A stretch of DNA of 64,000 nucleotides from Mnemiopsis leidyi (GCA_000226015.1 JH152799.1:76022-140021); one strand, 5' to 3'; shown: positions 48,509-61,018, counted from the stretch's first letter. Notes: generated from the letters alone by a model not told the origin. Numbers and translations: made by a program.

Positions 48509-51500
48509 AAACTGAGACGGGAACAGTATCAACTAGACAGTACTTGTCAACTGTACTATCTACAGCTTCACTTAGCACACACAACTACACTTGAAGCTTT
48601 TGCACCCAATTACTCCGCAGTGAACGTTAATTTTAGTTAGTGTGTAAAACAGAGTTGTTTGTGTTGTGTGCCAGATTGTAGGACCTTTCTGGCTGGAACA
48701 TTTCGTGAGAGATTGTAACACGAGACTTAAATACTTGTCATATCTTGGAATTGCAACAAAATTCAAATACTTACCCGCAGCACAGACGAAACTTACACAA
48801 CTACAACACAACTACAACACTTACGTAAGACGAAACTTAAACGACTACAAGACTTACGAACTATTGCACATCGATGATGAGGCACCACGACTTTGACGTA
48901 GTTTCAGTTAATTGTTTCCACGTTAGCTTGAAAAGACCGGAAAGCGGGAATGATCAGAATATTGTTCTAACCACAGTTAATTTACAGCTGAACAAGGTCA
49001 GGACATTCCTCAGAATTATGCGTGTTAAGTTCGGAGTTGCTGAAACCACACACCAGCCCGACTAATATTTATAAGTTAACTTTAGGCGTTAAACAGACTT
49101 TATTGAATAAGATGGACAAACAGTCCTTTCTCACGTACTTTAATAAGGGGTCAGAAGGGCGGCAACTAAACGGTAAGGAAGCTTGAAAAGTTAAAATGGA
49201 TATCACCATATCAGACCCAGCGAACTATTGATCCGATGTTACGATTAGGCGAAACAAGAACTTACAAACTCTCCAAAAGACAAAAAGCGCAACAACGATC
49301 AAGGCAGATCTTGATGATAAGCTCTGTTGAGAACACAGAACAAAGAATTAGTGTCGATATATCATACGACACAAGTTGAATAATATCTGACGAATTAGAA
49401 CAGTTGAAAGTTTTCGAACGAAGTGCTAAGAAAAGTCAACCCGCGGCTATGATCAGAGATCGGACTATGTTAGCACAGTCGGATCGCGGATTAGAGCGGC
49501 TTTAGGGCAGCATTGCAACGCGCAGAGAAGCAGAAAGGGTGAGGAGAAGATCGGTCGACAATATCCGAGAAAGAGAGAGAGCGTGGAAACCCTAAAACAA
49601 GACTGAAGTAAAGTCAACATTCAATACACGTGCAAACAGTCCAAACTCTACACACGTATAATTGTAACATTTAGGGGGAGGTATATAGACACAGGGCTAC
49701 CTGAGAGGAGAGAGAAGAAGAAGTTCCAAAACTGTTGAGTGCCGAGAGTCTGTCAACTATATCGACGTGCTGATAACGTTACGGAGGGTGAAGTGTAGAG
49801 GAACCCTCGACAAATGGGAGGTCATTATGTGGAGATGGGAGGGATGTTTTGTTACGTGTACCTGATCTCTATAGGACGAACTGTCTGCTCAGTAACAGTT
49901 TGTTATTCAGGGGGGGGGGGAGGATTTGTATGGGACATAGGTCTTAAACTTAAAGATTTATTGCTTGTCTAGATATGAGAGTAATAAGATTTTGTTTGCT
50001 GCAAAAATTGTCCGCCCTCCAGATTTGATATTTTACAAATTCGAACATTTTACCTGTTTTATTAAAATTAGCTCCCACATCTCCCCCCCCCCCCTCCCCG
50101 CTCGAGAACTTGCTGGATATCTCTCTCATTAGGGCGGTGATGAAGTGATGAGTACTTCTGATTTCTGGACCAAGATGATGAGGTAATCAAGTACAACAGT
50201 GCAGTAGTGGGTACTTGGTTCGGGGCGTGAGACGCTAAGCAGGGTACTTGACAGTAAAATGTTTAACCATCTTTTACGTGGGGCACTTATTTGGGCTTTG
50301 AAGTTTTAAAGTTCTACTTATAATACTCTTATTCTGGGGCTTTGAAGGTAATCTTCATAGGAGGATATGGAATGTTTCAACTCAGGGAACTTAGCCTATC
50401 ATAACTTGGCATCATGATTACTTCACTTCAGTCAGGTTTAGACAGGATATCAAGCATCACGTTTTCTGCGGAATGCTAGATGCTCAAGTCCCCATTTATC
50501 GACCACCAAGAAAACCTTCAGGGAAAGAGTGAACAATAAACAAACCAAAAGGCTCATGGCAGCCTAATTTTATCGACCGGAACACAAATTTAGAGATAAA
50601 ATGTCTGTCACAAGCAGCGAGTCGACAGAAAGACTTGTGGAATTAATGAGCAAGATGCAAGAATTAATTTTTGTAAAATCGAGGGCAGAATTGTGATACA
50701 ATAGCCGTATATTATCACGTAGTCACGTGTGGCCACTGAAAACAAAAAAGGTGACTAATCGAGTGACTTGCCGATCTTCGCTGGCATTTAAAACTGAAGT
50801 GCGGCAAAATGAAGGCAAAATGGAATAACTGCAAGACGGGTTTTTCGTGAGCCCACAAAAACACTGCAGAGTATGTAATGAGGTTGTTAATTGAGTAGTC
50901 AGATGGATGAGGTGAAATACTGCGATAAAGGTTTGAAGTAAAGAACAAATACCGACTAATCAGGCTACAAAGTACAAATACCTATAACCTAATGAACTAT
51001 TAGGCTACATCACTCTAGTCTCTCTAGTAACCCTGATGTATATCTCCAACACACACATATCTCCTAGCAGTTACTTACACATAACAAAATGGTCGAACAA
51101 TGCAAAGCGTCTGAGTAGCCTCTCCCAGGACAGTAGAGACGAGAGGTTAATGTTTAAACTACTTCATTATGTCTGGTAAGTGCTTCATCTAAACCCACTC
51201 CGAAACGACCGTAAACGGAATCACGGCAACGGGAAAACTTAACGATTAGTCTACCCGCCGCTTATATATAGAACGAACTTTAACCATGGTAGGACTCCTA
51301 GTCTATACTAAAGTATCGTAACGATACTCAGCTGATGGAGGCTAGGACCGGACAATAATTGAACTGAATTAAATACAATCAGGCTGATCCCCGCATTCCG
51401 GTGGACAAGCAGGCACGCTGAGCTGTCTGGGTAGGTTGTCTAGAGCTGGGAGCGGCGTGTCTTTACAAAGTCATGATGTCATTTCTAGATCCAGAGACTC

Positions 51501-52336
51501 TCCACTCTGTTCGTCCTCGTGTTGAGCACACCACGTGGGGCATCACGTGATATGATGTTTCGATGATTGTGATGGCTGGTTACTATGTTGGGTCAGTTCA
51601 CATTTAGTTAAAGTCTCCATGCATTGATATTTCTAGGACTATAATCAGTTAAGGACTAATTAAAGGAACTATTCGTTCGGTCCAGGACAAATTATCTAAG
51701 ACGGAGCATTAGTCAAAAAGTTTGAAGAAACGAATTTTCAACAGAGGAAGTAAAAAGTAAACTTTGTTATGTCAAGTTATTTAATTCCATCAGCAAACTA
51801 AACAAACAACAAAGTACAGTTCTTCAAGAGAGTTCACTTCTTTACTTGAGACTGTTTGTTTTCATTCCGATCTGGTAAACTCTTTCGACAAAACACTGTA
51901 AACTGTTGAATACAAAATCTAAAATTCAAACTGTAAATTTTCGTTGAGATGAGACTGATGTAATTGACACAATAGGACCACAAAACAACACGACCCGTGT
52001 CCAAATAACCACTTAAACGATAAACACAGCTGACTCTCCAACCCCTCCATCCACCTGACAACAACGCAAACCTAAGAAATATCAGGTTCTGTTTACGTTA
52101 GGTTTACGACAACGACTGGCAGTCAAACTGGAGCCTAGCTGGCGGAGCCCTGGCTTGCGGTTAACATCGACAAGCAGGTCAATGAGAAAGTGGGACATGT
52201 CGACCACCCACCCCAGACCTAATGAGCCAGGGACACGGGCCACTTCTATCTGATCCAGGGTGTTGAGGAGCATATTGATAATTTACGTGCACTTATTGGG
52301 TGCATGGATTAAAGATAATCGATAGGGTGGTATACA

Positions 52337-52879
52337 TTGAGGCTAATAATTGTGTGCGGGAGATATATACACGCAAGCGCTAAACAAGCAGCTCAAATTG
52401 TACGATACATCTCTGAGATAGACAAAGCAAGCTATGATTATTACAAAATCACTCTTTATATTTCAATTAGCAAAGATCTTGTTTTGTATAATTGTACGGC
52501 TAAACAACCCCACGTGACCTTTGAGAAGCTGCGCGGTTGGGCGGCCTTAATTCTTGTTGTCATGACAACGACCACGTGGTACAGAGGGAGGAGAGAGATT
52601 GGACGATTAGAGATGCTCCTAGATACACGTCTGATATTTAGCCCTGTCAATGTATTAGCAAGTTTAAAATTAAAATTAAGATTAGTAACTACCAAATCAT
52701 CAAGATCAGGATTTGCTAAATTAAGATTTGTAACTGCTAAATTGACATTACGATTTCATGTAACCACTAAATATATCCAAGAGCCTAGATCAGTAACCAC
52801 TAAATTAAGCATGACATATAATGTGTATAAATATTCAAACTGGACGCATGACTGGGCGGTGACATTTTGTCGAGAATAG
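52337..52879 (+). other. 180-codon open frame, probably not a gene
   Basis: An ATG-initiated frame whose second half is built from degenerate repeats of the AAATTAAGATTTGTAACTGC type, giving KLRFVTAKL-like peptides. No domain, signal peptide or splice context is recognised, and it contains a CACGTG plus X-box pair (52510-52577) like the surrounding non-coding DNA. Reported only because it is the longest ATG frame in the interval that is not satellite. Confidence 0.15.
52556..52577. promoter_or_regulatory. X-box palindrome next to CACGTGG
   Basis: GTTGTCATGACAAC is a perfect 14-bp palindrome followed two bases later by CCACGTGG; another CACGTGAC lies 45 bp upstream. It repeats the E-box and X-box pairing seen at 18.85, 33.3 and 41.2 kb. 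Confidence 0.4.
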
Positions 52880-55289
52880 CTCAGGTCATGTCGATATGAT
52901 CACGTGATCGCAGCCCACACATTAAACATTTCACCACCCTCTCCACAATTTAACCCAACGATCCGACACAAAAATTCGACAATAGGTCACATTCTGTAGG
53001 ATGTATTGTGAAAAGCAGGACAATTTTGCAGGGAGATACCATGAAGAGACAGCACCCAGCCCGGCACGGACAAGAAAGACGGACAGGTCACGGGAACAAG
53101 TGTCGAAAAGGAACAATGCAGTCGTGATATATAGTAGCGGCTCTGAGCACGGTACACGCTCCACAGCGCCAACTCTCCCTACTCAACCCACAAATTAAAA
53201 GAAAATAATATCACCCCACACTTATTTGTTTGCCGATTAGACTTTTTAAATTTGCGCGCAACACGCGTCCGTTCATTGGACGGATTCGTATCGGGTTGTT
53301 GTCGGAAATGGAGCACCCTGATTGGCCAATATGTCGGCAAAATCCCCATCATTGGTCAAGACGGCTTGACGCTGAAAGTCCGGGCCTCATAGGCGGGGGA
53401 CTTAATGAAAATTCAGTTGATTGCATGAAATATAGTTTTATTTGTGTTAGGTGAGTTAGACCGATGTTGTGACTCAAATCCGAGAGATTTTAGATCACGT
53501 GGATAGCAGCGTGACCTCATATTCAAACTTAGCACGGCCTGTTTCGCGGAGTCTTTACAAAAACACGGCAGCGGTAAATCGAGAAACGAGAATCCTTATC
53601 AAAATCTAAAACGTATAACGTGTTTGAAAGAATCAAGGAGAATTGCAGGATTCTGTGTTGGTAAGGGGAAACCTCGGGATATACTCTGGCTTCCAAAATT
53701 TGAACAATAGGTCGATTGAACTCAACGCGGATTGACCAAAAAGCGGATCGCAAAGACCGGATCGGACTAGTATAAAAGAAGTGCAAGGTTGACACCGACA
53801 ATTACAAATCGTTGTAGGGAAAGGTGAGCACAAGGAGCCTCAAAGCAGGATACTTGACAAAATGAGATCAAGGTCTAGGGCTGGCGGGTCGGAGGTTTAT
53901 TTAATAAACGGCGATACGGTGAAGTGATGCGGAAGAGAGGTCAGTGACCCAAGGATACAGCAGAGCTGAAGTATCACACAACGGGTGTGATATTTGTGTG
54001 TTTACACACCCCGGACTCCCTCATTCACCGCGATATCCTGGCAATTTCACACCTACACCGAGCTCAATGAACGTCCGCTTATCTGTCAATTAATCAATTA
54101 TAGGACGATATATATTAGTCGAAACAACCCCACGTAACACGAGAGAGATGATCACATGAGAAGTAGTGTTCCTTGCGGAGGTGTAGGCTAGAACCGGGCC
54201 GGGTCGTGATGTCATACCTATCCTTATATAGCAGGATGTGACGTCATCAGAAGAGACAGACAAAGCAAACAAGCACCTCTCTCTCTATCTCTACCTTTAT
54301 TCTCTTTTATCCACAACCAATCGCATATTTATGAATCATAAACAAGGATAAATGCTAGTCATTGCGTATTGTAGATAAGTTTTGGAGCTATAGCCTATAT
54401 ATCTGTGAGTCCGGCTAGTGAGATCGCCAGCAGTTGCACGTGCAACGGTGCCACAAAACACGTGCGTACACGTTACCTCCGCTGTCCCAACTTTTTTGTA
54501 TCAAGGTACATCTCGGTAATTTCCACCTGATAATACTGTTTGATACAACTGTCTCATGGAACTTAATCAAACCGGAGGACCGAAAAGGAGTCCATCGTAG
54601 GAGGGGGTGACGAGCAATTTGTCAAACAGAGCAGGCCGTACCAAGCTCTCTCACAGTCCAGTGAGATCGCGGTACGGTCGGAGATCGGAAAACAACCCAC
54701 AAAGAAATCAGGATGCAATATAGTCGATATTGCACTGTGACCTAGTTTCGGGCTCCATTGTTTCACCCCCAAGACTTGTCATTGGCCGTGGAGGAGGAGG
54801 AGGAGAAGATTTTGTAGCAGTGAAGTAATTCTCCCGTTCTACTTCAGATTTTGGAGCAGCTCTTGTTGTTGCCTGGTACGGATATTTCAGTTTTGCAGAC
54901 GAGAAAGTACTTTTCGTGAAGACAGACCTCTAGACTTGTGCTGGAGCTAGAGTCTCACTCTCAGCTTCTATTGTGGGTAATTTAATAACGTCTTCCTGTA
55001 ATGGTTAGACTAAGCCTTGCCTCTGTAACAGCGAGATTTAAAATTTTACAAATTTCCTATTCATCAGGGACGAAAGAGGGTTTTAAATTGAAATTGGTCA
55101 CCGTTCAGCAACAAAAAGTTTTAAGATTCGGCAAATCGATTCGATTTCTTTAAATTTAAGAATTTAGTCAGTTAATTTAAGTAAATACGCATTTTAGTGA
55201 CGCATTACATAGGGCGAATAAGCGACAAGGTCTGCTGATATACCGATTTATAAGTTTCACAAATAACAAGTAACAAGATTTCAGCGGAG

Positions 55290-58200
55290 ATGCAAGGAAC
55301 GTCAATAACTCCCCAACCTGAACGCAAACTCGCACCAGTCAAGCAGCAGTTAGGTGAGCTATACTTTATACAAATGAAAGATTACATCACAATTAACGAC
55401 ACAACTCAGCCCACTGACTATAGTTCCACTGACAACACGGCATGACCAAGGTTTACACTGTACATATCATGTACCGTCGAACTCCAGGCTTCCTATTCCA
55501 CCAAATCGACCCTTGTCATGGAAGCCGGGCACACAGCTGATATAACAGTCTACTTCGTGTAGGGGATAAGCTACAGAGTACAAACCCACTGTTGTACTGA
55601 TTACAGGTCACGCTCTGCAGTCGTTGTTGCGATGATTTTACTTGGCGGTGTAGTTAGGAATCAGGTACATGTACAGCGATGTACTTGGGTTACTGTAGTC
55701 GTCTTGGGCATGGTTCTTACGGTAGTAGACAGGAAAACTTTTCTTGCTAAACTTGACAGCTTTGTCACCCAAATTAGGTATCGGATATTAAACTTTGCAA
55801 TACGATGACGTCACATATACCACGTCATTAGACAGTTATAGTTCAAAACACGTAATAAGGGTTCAACTAAGAACGTCATAATATTCATAATGAATATTGC
55901 GTGTTATGAAGCCATTATAATATCCTTTAGCCCGGCCAACACGGTTCGATTAAATTATTGATCGCGATTACAACTAACGCTTATGCAGACAATTTTTTAG
56001 AAATGACACTAGTATTAGGTCCACTATCCAAACAAACAAATTTTGGTGCATACAAAAAATTGCACTTTATGATGCAATCTATAGTAATCCCTACAACTAA
56101 CACTAATGCAGACAGACAGACAGAAACACACACCAACTACCAAGGTACCATTAAAAACAACACTTCAGAACCAGAGAAAACCTCGTTCCAACTGAACGAC
56201 AATTTCGAGCCGTCAAGTGGGGGCAATATGGTGGTGGGATATCTCCTCACTCTGACGAGCATTCTGCTGACAGTTCTCACTTTTCCGCTGTCTCTTCTAT
56301 TCGTCATCAAGGTCTTGTAGTCAAGTCGTCATCTAGGTCTCTGTAGACAAGTCGTCATCAAGGTCTCTGTATTTATGTCGTCATCAAGGTGTCTATAGTC
56401 AAGTCGTCATCAAGGTCACTGTACGCATGTCATCATCAGTCATCACGGTGTATATAGTCAAGTCGTCATCAAAATCTCTGTAGTCAAGTAGTCATCAAGG
56501 TCTCGGTAGTTTTGTCGTTATTGAGGTTTCTGTAATTTTGTCACCATCAAAGTCTCTGAAGCTTTATCATCATCGAAGTCTTTTTAGGTTTTCCCTTATC
56601 AAGATCTCCTTAATTTTGTCGTTATCAAAGTCTAGATGTAGTTTTGTCGTCATCAAGGTCACTGTAGTTTTGTCGTCATCAAGATCTCTGTAGCTTAACG
56701 TCATCAACTCATCAACGTCTATTTAATCCTGTTGTTACAAAGGCCCATTTAGTTTTGTCGTCGCCAAAATCTGTTTAGTTTTATTGCCATCAATGTTTCT
56801 TTAGTTTACTATTTTTGTGTTGGGTTGTTTTTTGTCATCTTATTTGAATGAAATTAAAATGCTTGGCTGCCCGGCCGCTGTAAAATGATCTTTAAGTTGT
56901 TCAAGGGGGGGGGGGTGTAAGATGACCACTTTTTAACCCTTTAGCCTACGTCTTTGAGTCATGGTCAAATGGTCAAAAAATGTCAACCATGACCGTTTTT
57001 GGTATTACCCTAGTCAAATGGTCGAAATTTTGACGGTGACCATGGCAAAAATTCTAACTTTCAGTGGTCATAGCAAACTTTTTTGACCATTGAACATGGG
57101 GCAAATTTCAGTTTGTCATGGTCAGAACCTTACCCCTCCCCCTTCTTATGGAGCGTATTGCGGCTACCAATAAAACACCTGACGATTGAGTCTGACTGAG
57201 AAGAAAATTTCCAAATAACCGCTACTCTGTTTTTATCATACAATCATCAATGTCAATCCTTTCCCAGGTAGTACAGCAGTACGAGAAAGCAGTAATTTTC
57301 CGACTGGGAGAAATAAAGAACAAAAAGGGAGCTGGGCCGGGATTGTTTACCTATTTACCGTGCTTGGACGAAATGAGAATTGTGGACATGAGAACTATAT
57401 CATTCGATGTTGCCCCACAGGAGGTATTGTATTCAGAATGATGCCATGGTAGTCCGTCACGGTAGTCTGTCATGGTAGTCCGTCATGGTAGTCCGTCTCG
57501 CACTGACTAGCGATATAAGGAGCAGATCCCAAATAAAATAGTTATATAGGATACACAAATTTTACCATGAGCAAGCAATGAGCCGGAACAACTCGCCCAA
57601 AACAACTTTACCAGATCCTGACGAAAGACAGCGTGACGGTCACGGTTGATGCAGTAGTGTACTACAGGATACGGGATGCGATCATGAGCGTATGTAACGT
57701 GGACGACGTCCAGAAAGCGACTAAACTTCTCGCTCAGACAACCCTGCGAAACATGCTGGGTAAGACTGCTACAGATATTTCAGCGAGTTATTGTTGCGAC
57801 TAGAAGAAATTAATACGTGTCCTTAGTCTGGCTTTGTTTGAGACATCCTGCGAATCTTGTTGCGTCTGAATTCAAAAGATCGACCCATGAAAAGTGCCTG
57901 GATCACAGAATATCCGTGCTATTTCAAACGTTTCTCACTCCGAATTCATTTAACAAAGAAGACGAATACCTGCATTGCTTAAATTATTTGGAGCAATTGT
58001 ATTTCTCCTACGAGGTTGGTCCAATGAATAAATGAACATTTTCCTACCTCTACTCAAATTTGGCAATTCACCGATCTGTCTCCTTTGCCTTGTTGGTAGA
58101 CTTATACAATCCTAGGCACGAGGACGCTGGCAGGAATTTTGAGTGAACGGGAAATCATAGCGAGTGGTATTCAGAACACATTGGACGAGGCCACTGACCC

Positions 58201-59737
58201 GTGGGGAGTTGTTGTGGAGCGGGTAGAAGTGTGAGTTGTTTTTATTTTAGAGTGTGGAAACCAAAGATGAAAATTCAATGAAATATAAAATTTACTGAGA
58301 AGAGAAAGTTAAAAACGATGAAAATTAGACTAAATTTTTTATGTTAAATTTTAACATGCCATGAAAGTTAGACAAACATTATTTCATTTAGTTATTTGAT
58401 GGTGGTCAATCCCTTCGTAAATGGTCCTATCTTAGACCTTGATAAACCGCCCAACTCCATATAAAATTGCAACTTTGAGCCAGAAAAGCTCGAAAAAAAA
58501 CATTTTGGACAGTAAATTCGATGGTTTAAGGTAAGAGCCAGAATTTTGATCCCCGGGATCATTACTATACAATCCAAAATACAAAAACAATGGTATTTGG
58601 TAGCTGGATCAGGCTATTAATTTTCGCGACTATTACTCTTCAGATTATACTGTATAGACGGCAATTTTGCCGGGTGTCGATGCAACATTATGACAACATT
58701 AAGACCACAATATGACAAAATTATGACAACATTAAGACCACATTATGACAAAATTATGACAACAAACAACAATTAGACAACATACCATAAAACAACATGA
58801 TGACATCATTAAGACAATAATTAAGGGTTAGGGTTAAGGTTAGGGTTAGGGTTAGGGTTAGGTTAATGTTTCACTAAACAATTAACAAAGTTTTGTTGAC
58901 TTAATCAATTTGGCGTCTTAATGTTGTTATATTGTTGATTTAAACGAATTTGTTGTTTAATTGTTGTCTTAATGTTGTCATAATGTTGTCATAATGTTGT
59001 CATATCATGGTCTTACTGTTGTCATTATGTTGTCATATTGTTGCATCGACACCGGACAAAAATTGCCGGTTAGACTATAGCTGAACACACTGCTAGCTGC
59101 ATTGTCTGTTTATACTGCAAGGCTTGTTCAGATCTGATATAGTAACTCCTGCAACTCAGCTCTGTGTGATATTAGCTAGTCTTAGTTTCTTTTATACTAA
59201 TTTATTTAGTAGTACCAAACCTCATTCCTAACAAAACATTGCTTAGTTATTATTATTCAGTGAAACGTAACAATTCAGGAAAGATGTGAAGTTACCTCTA
59301 TCATTGCAAAGAGCAATGGCAGCAGAAGCTGAGGCAGATAGGGATGCCCGAGCGAAGGTGGGCAGATTACAATTATCGGCATCGGATGATTTATAGCAAA
59401 AGAAAGCGACCTGCTGATGCTAGAATTTAAAATCCATATTCCAATTCATGCTTTAGATGTATTGAATAATAACAATAGGTTTCATACAATCTGCAGAGTT
59501 TACATTCTAAAAACCAATTTGGTAATAAAAAATGTTCATCAGGTAGTCGCTGCTCAAGGTGAACTGAAAGCAAGTCAAGCATTAAAAGATGCAGCAGACA
59601 TTATCACTGAATCCCCAGCTGCCCTCCAATTGCGTTATCTTCAGACACTTTGTACAGTTGCAGCAGAGAAAAACAGTACCATAATATTTCCGATCCCTGT
59701 CGATATCATGAAAAGTTTCATGAAGAAAGAAGCTTGA
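55290..59737 (+). CDS. STOM: stomatin (band 7/SPFH membrane scaffold protein)
   Basis: Stomatins insert a hydrophobic hairpin into the inner leaflet, oligomerise, bind cholesterol-rich membrane and tune ion channels and transporters. Exons: 55290-55353 (candidate first), 56112-56311, 57268-57423, 57615-57759, 58116-58230, 59279-59357, 59543-59737. They total 954 nt, 317 codons plus TGA, with all phases matching GT-AG sites. Residues about 62-87 form the hairpin with the usual Thr-Phe-Pro kink. The band 7 domain follows (QYEKAVIFRLGEI, VDMRTISFDV, TLRNMLG, DPWGVVVERVEVKDV, RAMAAEAEADRDARAK), then the oligomerisation and lipid-raft segment (SPAALQLRYLQTL) and a short tail. Human stomatin has 288 residues. 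No Cys precedes the hairpin, so the palmitoylation site of human stomatin (Cys30) has no counterpart. The first exon and the acceptor at 56111 are inferred; another in-frame acceptor lies near 55986. Confidence 0.92.
56112..56311 (+). other. STOM: stomatin membrane-hairpin exon
   Basis: Encodes a polar, Thr/Asn-rich N-terminal tail and the hydrophobic hairpin VVGYLLTLTSILLTVLTFP plus LSLLFVIK, ending in phase 0 at ATCAAG|GTCTTG. The GTCTTG donor is weak, and near-copies of it recur in the intron. Removing the intron joins FVIK to VVQQYEKAV, as in other stomatins. Confidence 0.85.
56290..56815 (+). repeat. 26-bp minisatellite that copies the stomatin 5' splice site
   Basis: About 19 units of the type CGTCATCAAGGTCTCTGTAG plus TCAAGT begin inside the exon itself (CGTCATCAAG is the coding end, GTCTTGTAG the intron start). 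They run about 500 bp into the intron, more degenerate with distance. Several units keep ATCAAGGTCTCTG or ATCAAGGTCACTG intact, so each is a potential decoy donor. Confidence 0.9.
56905..57135. repeat. G-run and dispersed repeat copy B in stomatin intron
   Basis: G11 at 56905-56915 is followed by GTAAGATGACCACTTTTT and a run of TCATGGTCAAATGGTCAAA motifs in both orientations. The first about 55 bp match the copy in the MYRF intron at 27343-27407. Probably a small dispersed element with internal inverted TGGTCA repeats. Confidence 0.65.
58653..59079. mobile_element. 427-bp foldback MITE in stomatin intron, with TTAGGG core
   Basis: Ends are long inverted repeats beginning TATAG and containing CGGCAATTTT and GGTGTCGATGCAACA, followed by subterminal repeats of TATGACAACATTAAGACCAC that face inward on both sides. 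The centre (58821-58866) is a run of TTAGGG/TTAAGGG units. It is inserted in the intron between exons 58116-58230 and 59279-59357. No transposase. Confidence 0.85.
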
Positions 59738-60518
59738 ATGTCAAACTTTCCACAACGTTTAATAGCTGATCAAATGACTGTTCGAAAAACTCCATGGCTG
59801 TTCTAAAAAACTCCAGAATCAATGTTTAAAACATGTCTCGACGACAATTTGAAATTGTCTTAAATGATTATATTACACCAGAATCAGGAACTTGGAGACT
59901 TAATTTAGTGGTTATGAGTAAAATTGAGCAACTTAATAAGCTGAAATATCTTGTGTTACTTTACATGCAATTACATAAGGAGAATTTGTCACCCGACTTT
60001 ATGTAGATTTCAAATGACAAATTCTCAACAGATTTAGAATTATAAATACTACAAAATTGCAATTCGTCAAAAAAACTAGTTTGTTAATTCATTACTTGCA
60101 AATAGATTTTTGTTAACAAAATGCAGAGCTAGGTTGGCTACCGTTCTATAACATAGGCGATTATCACAATTATAGTAAGTTCTGCTGAGGTATGTCGTTT
60201 TTCACCCTTTTCATGATGTGGTAATTGGTTTTTACTACATTACACACTTAAGATAACAACTCCTGTGCAGATTTGCATGCGACTTACTACTCGGCATCTG
60301 TTCAAAATATCATATCATTATAATTCAATTGTAACCACATCTTTACAGTACTTTGTTAAGCACACTTCCTTAAATTTTCGAGTCTCGGATCTATACAAAA
60401 ACACAGGCAGACAGACAGACACACAAACAGTTTACAATACCAACAGAATAAATACTTATAGGTCTTAAAGACACTCAGGATCGGGAAAGCATTGGACCTG
60501 GCCTTAGGAATAGCATTG
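59738..60518. other. stomatin 3' region
   Basis: Follows the stomatin stop. The first canonical AATAAA on the plus strand is at 60447-60452, so the transcript may have a 3' untranslated region of about 700 nt. An (AGAC)n-like stretch lies at 60405-60423. No other feature is seen. Confidence 0.4.
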
Positions 60519-61018
60519 TTATGTGTAGAGACCAGCTGGCTCAATTACACCTATATCTTGCAGGTTCTGCACTGGGTGTAATTGCTTACCGTTTAACACA
60601 TGATAAGGCATGCATTTGGTCATGAATGGGAGCTGATAGGGTTTCATATCGTTAGATGACCAACTGATAATGTTGCATGGGTCTTCTTCAAGAAGAAGGA
60701 CATCATTCTGACAGTCAATTTGCTTGAAAACACGAGTGTCATCAGCGAAAAATCTGAGATTGGAATGTTTAACAAAGCCTTTAACATCGTTTATAAAAAG
60801 TTGAAAAGGAGAGGCCACGAAACAGTTCCTTGTGGGAACCCACTGTGGCCTGTACAATCAGCAGCCCCATTCACCCTGCCCAATGCTAAAATTTTACAAT
60901 CTTTTATCTCATGTAAGAAGATAAGAAACATAGTCATAGAACTGGTTTTAAAAGATTTGCCTGAAATACTATCAATCAGACCAAATCTGACTATTGAATC
61001 AACAAGCAACCTGTGGTA
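60519..61018 (-). pseudogene. non-LTR retrotransposon reverse-transcriptase fragment (copy B)
   Basis: Broken minus-strand frames read as the middle of a CR1/Jockey-like reverse transcriptase. They give FPQGTVSWPLLFN, then after a one-base frameshift FINDVKGFVKHSNLRFFADD, the family's catalytic FADD box, and later NGKQLHPVQNLQDIGV. Frameshifts and a missing middle make it inactive. No 5' or 3' end is visible here. Confidence 0.88.

Larger units (their letters stand above)
41241..55289. other. 14-kb interval without recognised genes
   Basis: Apart from the candidate exon at 42522-42546, no exon with both splice logic and protein similarity was found. Contents: a 22-bp GATGCGGTAACAA-type tandem repeat (42416-42490), the TAAGTG array, the 45-bp minisatellite with a gap, G11 (49910-49920) and C12 (50083-50094) homopolymers, and about 20 CACGTG sites. 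TATA-like motifs occur near 51260 and 53769 with no gene attached. Confidence 0.45.

Noticed and set aside
47594-48584. Long repeat proteins on both strands, and a possible CRISPR array
   Set aside because: A 45-bp minisatellite with no unique spacers, open in several frames only because the unit is 15 codons without stops; much of the frame is N.
58821-58866. Chromosome end marked by TTAGGG
   Set aside because: Only a few units, interstitial, inside an element with inverted repeats and unique sequence on both sides.
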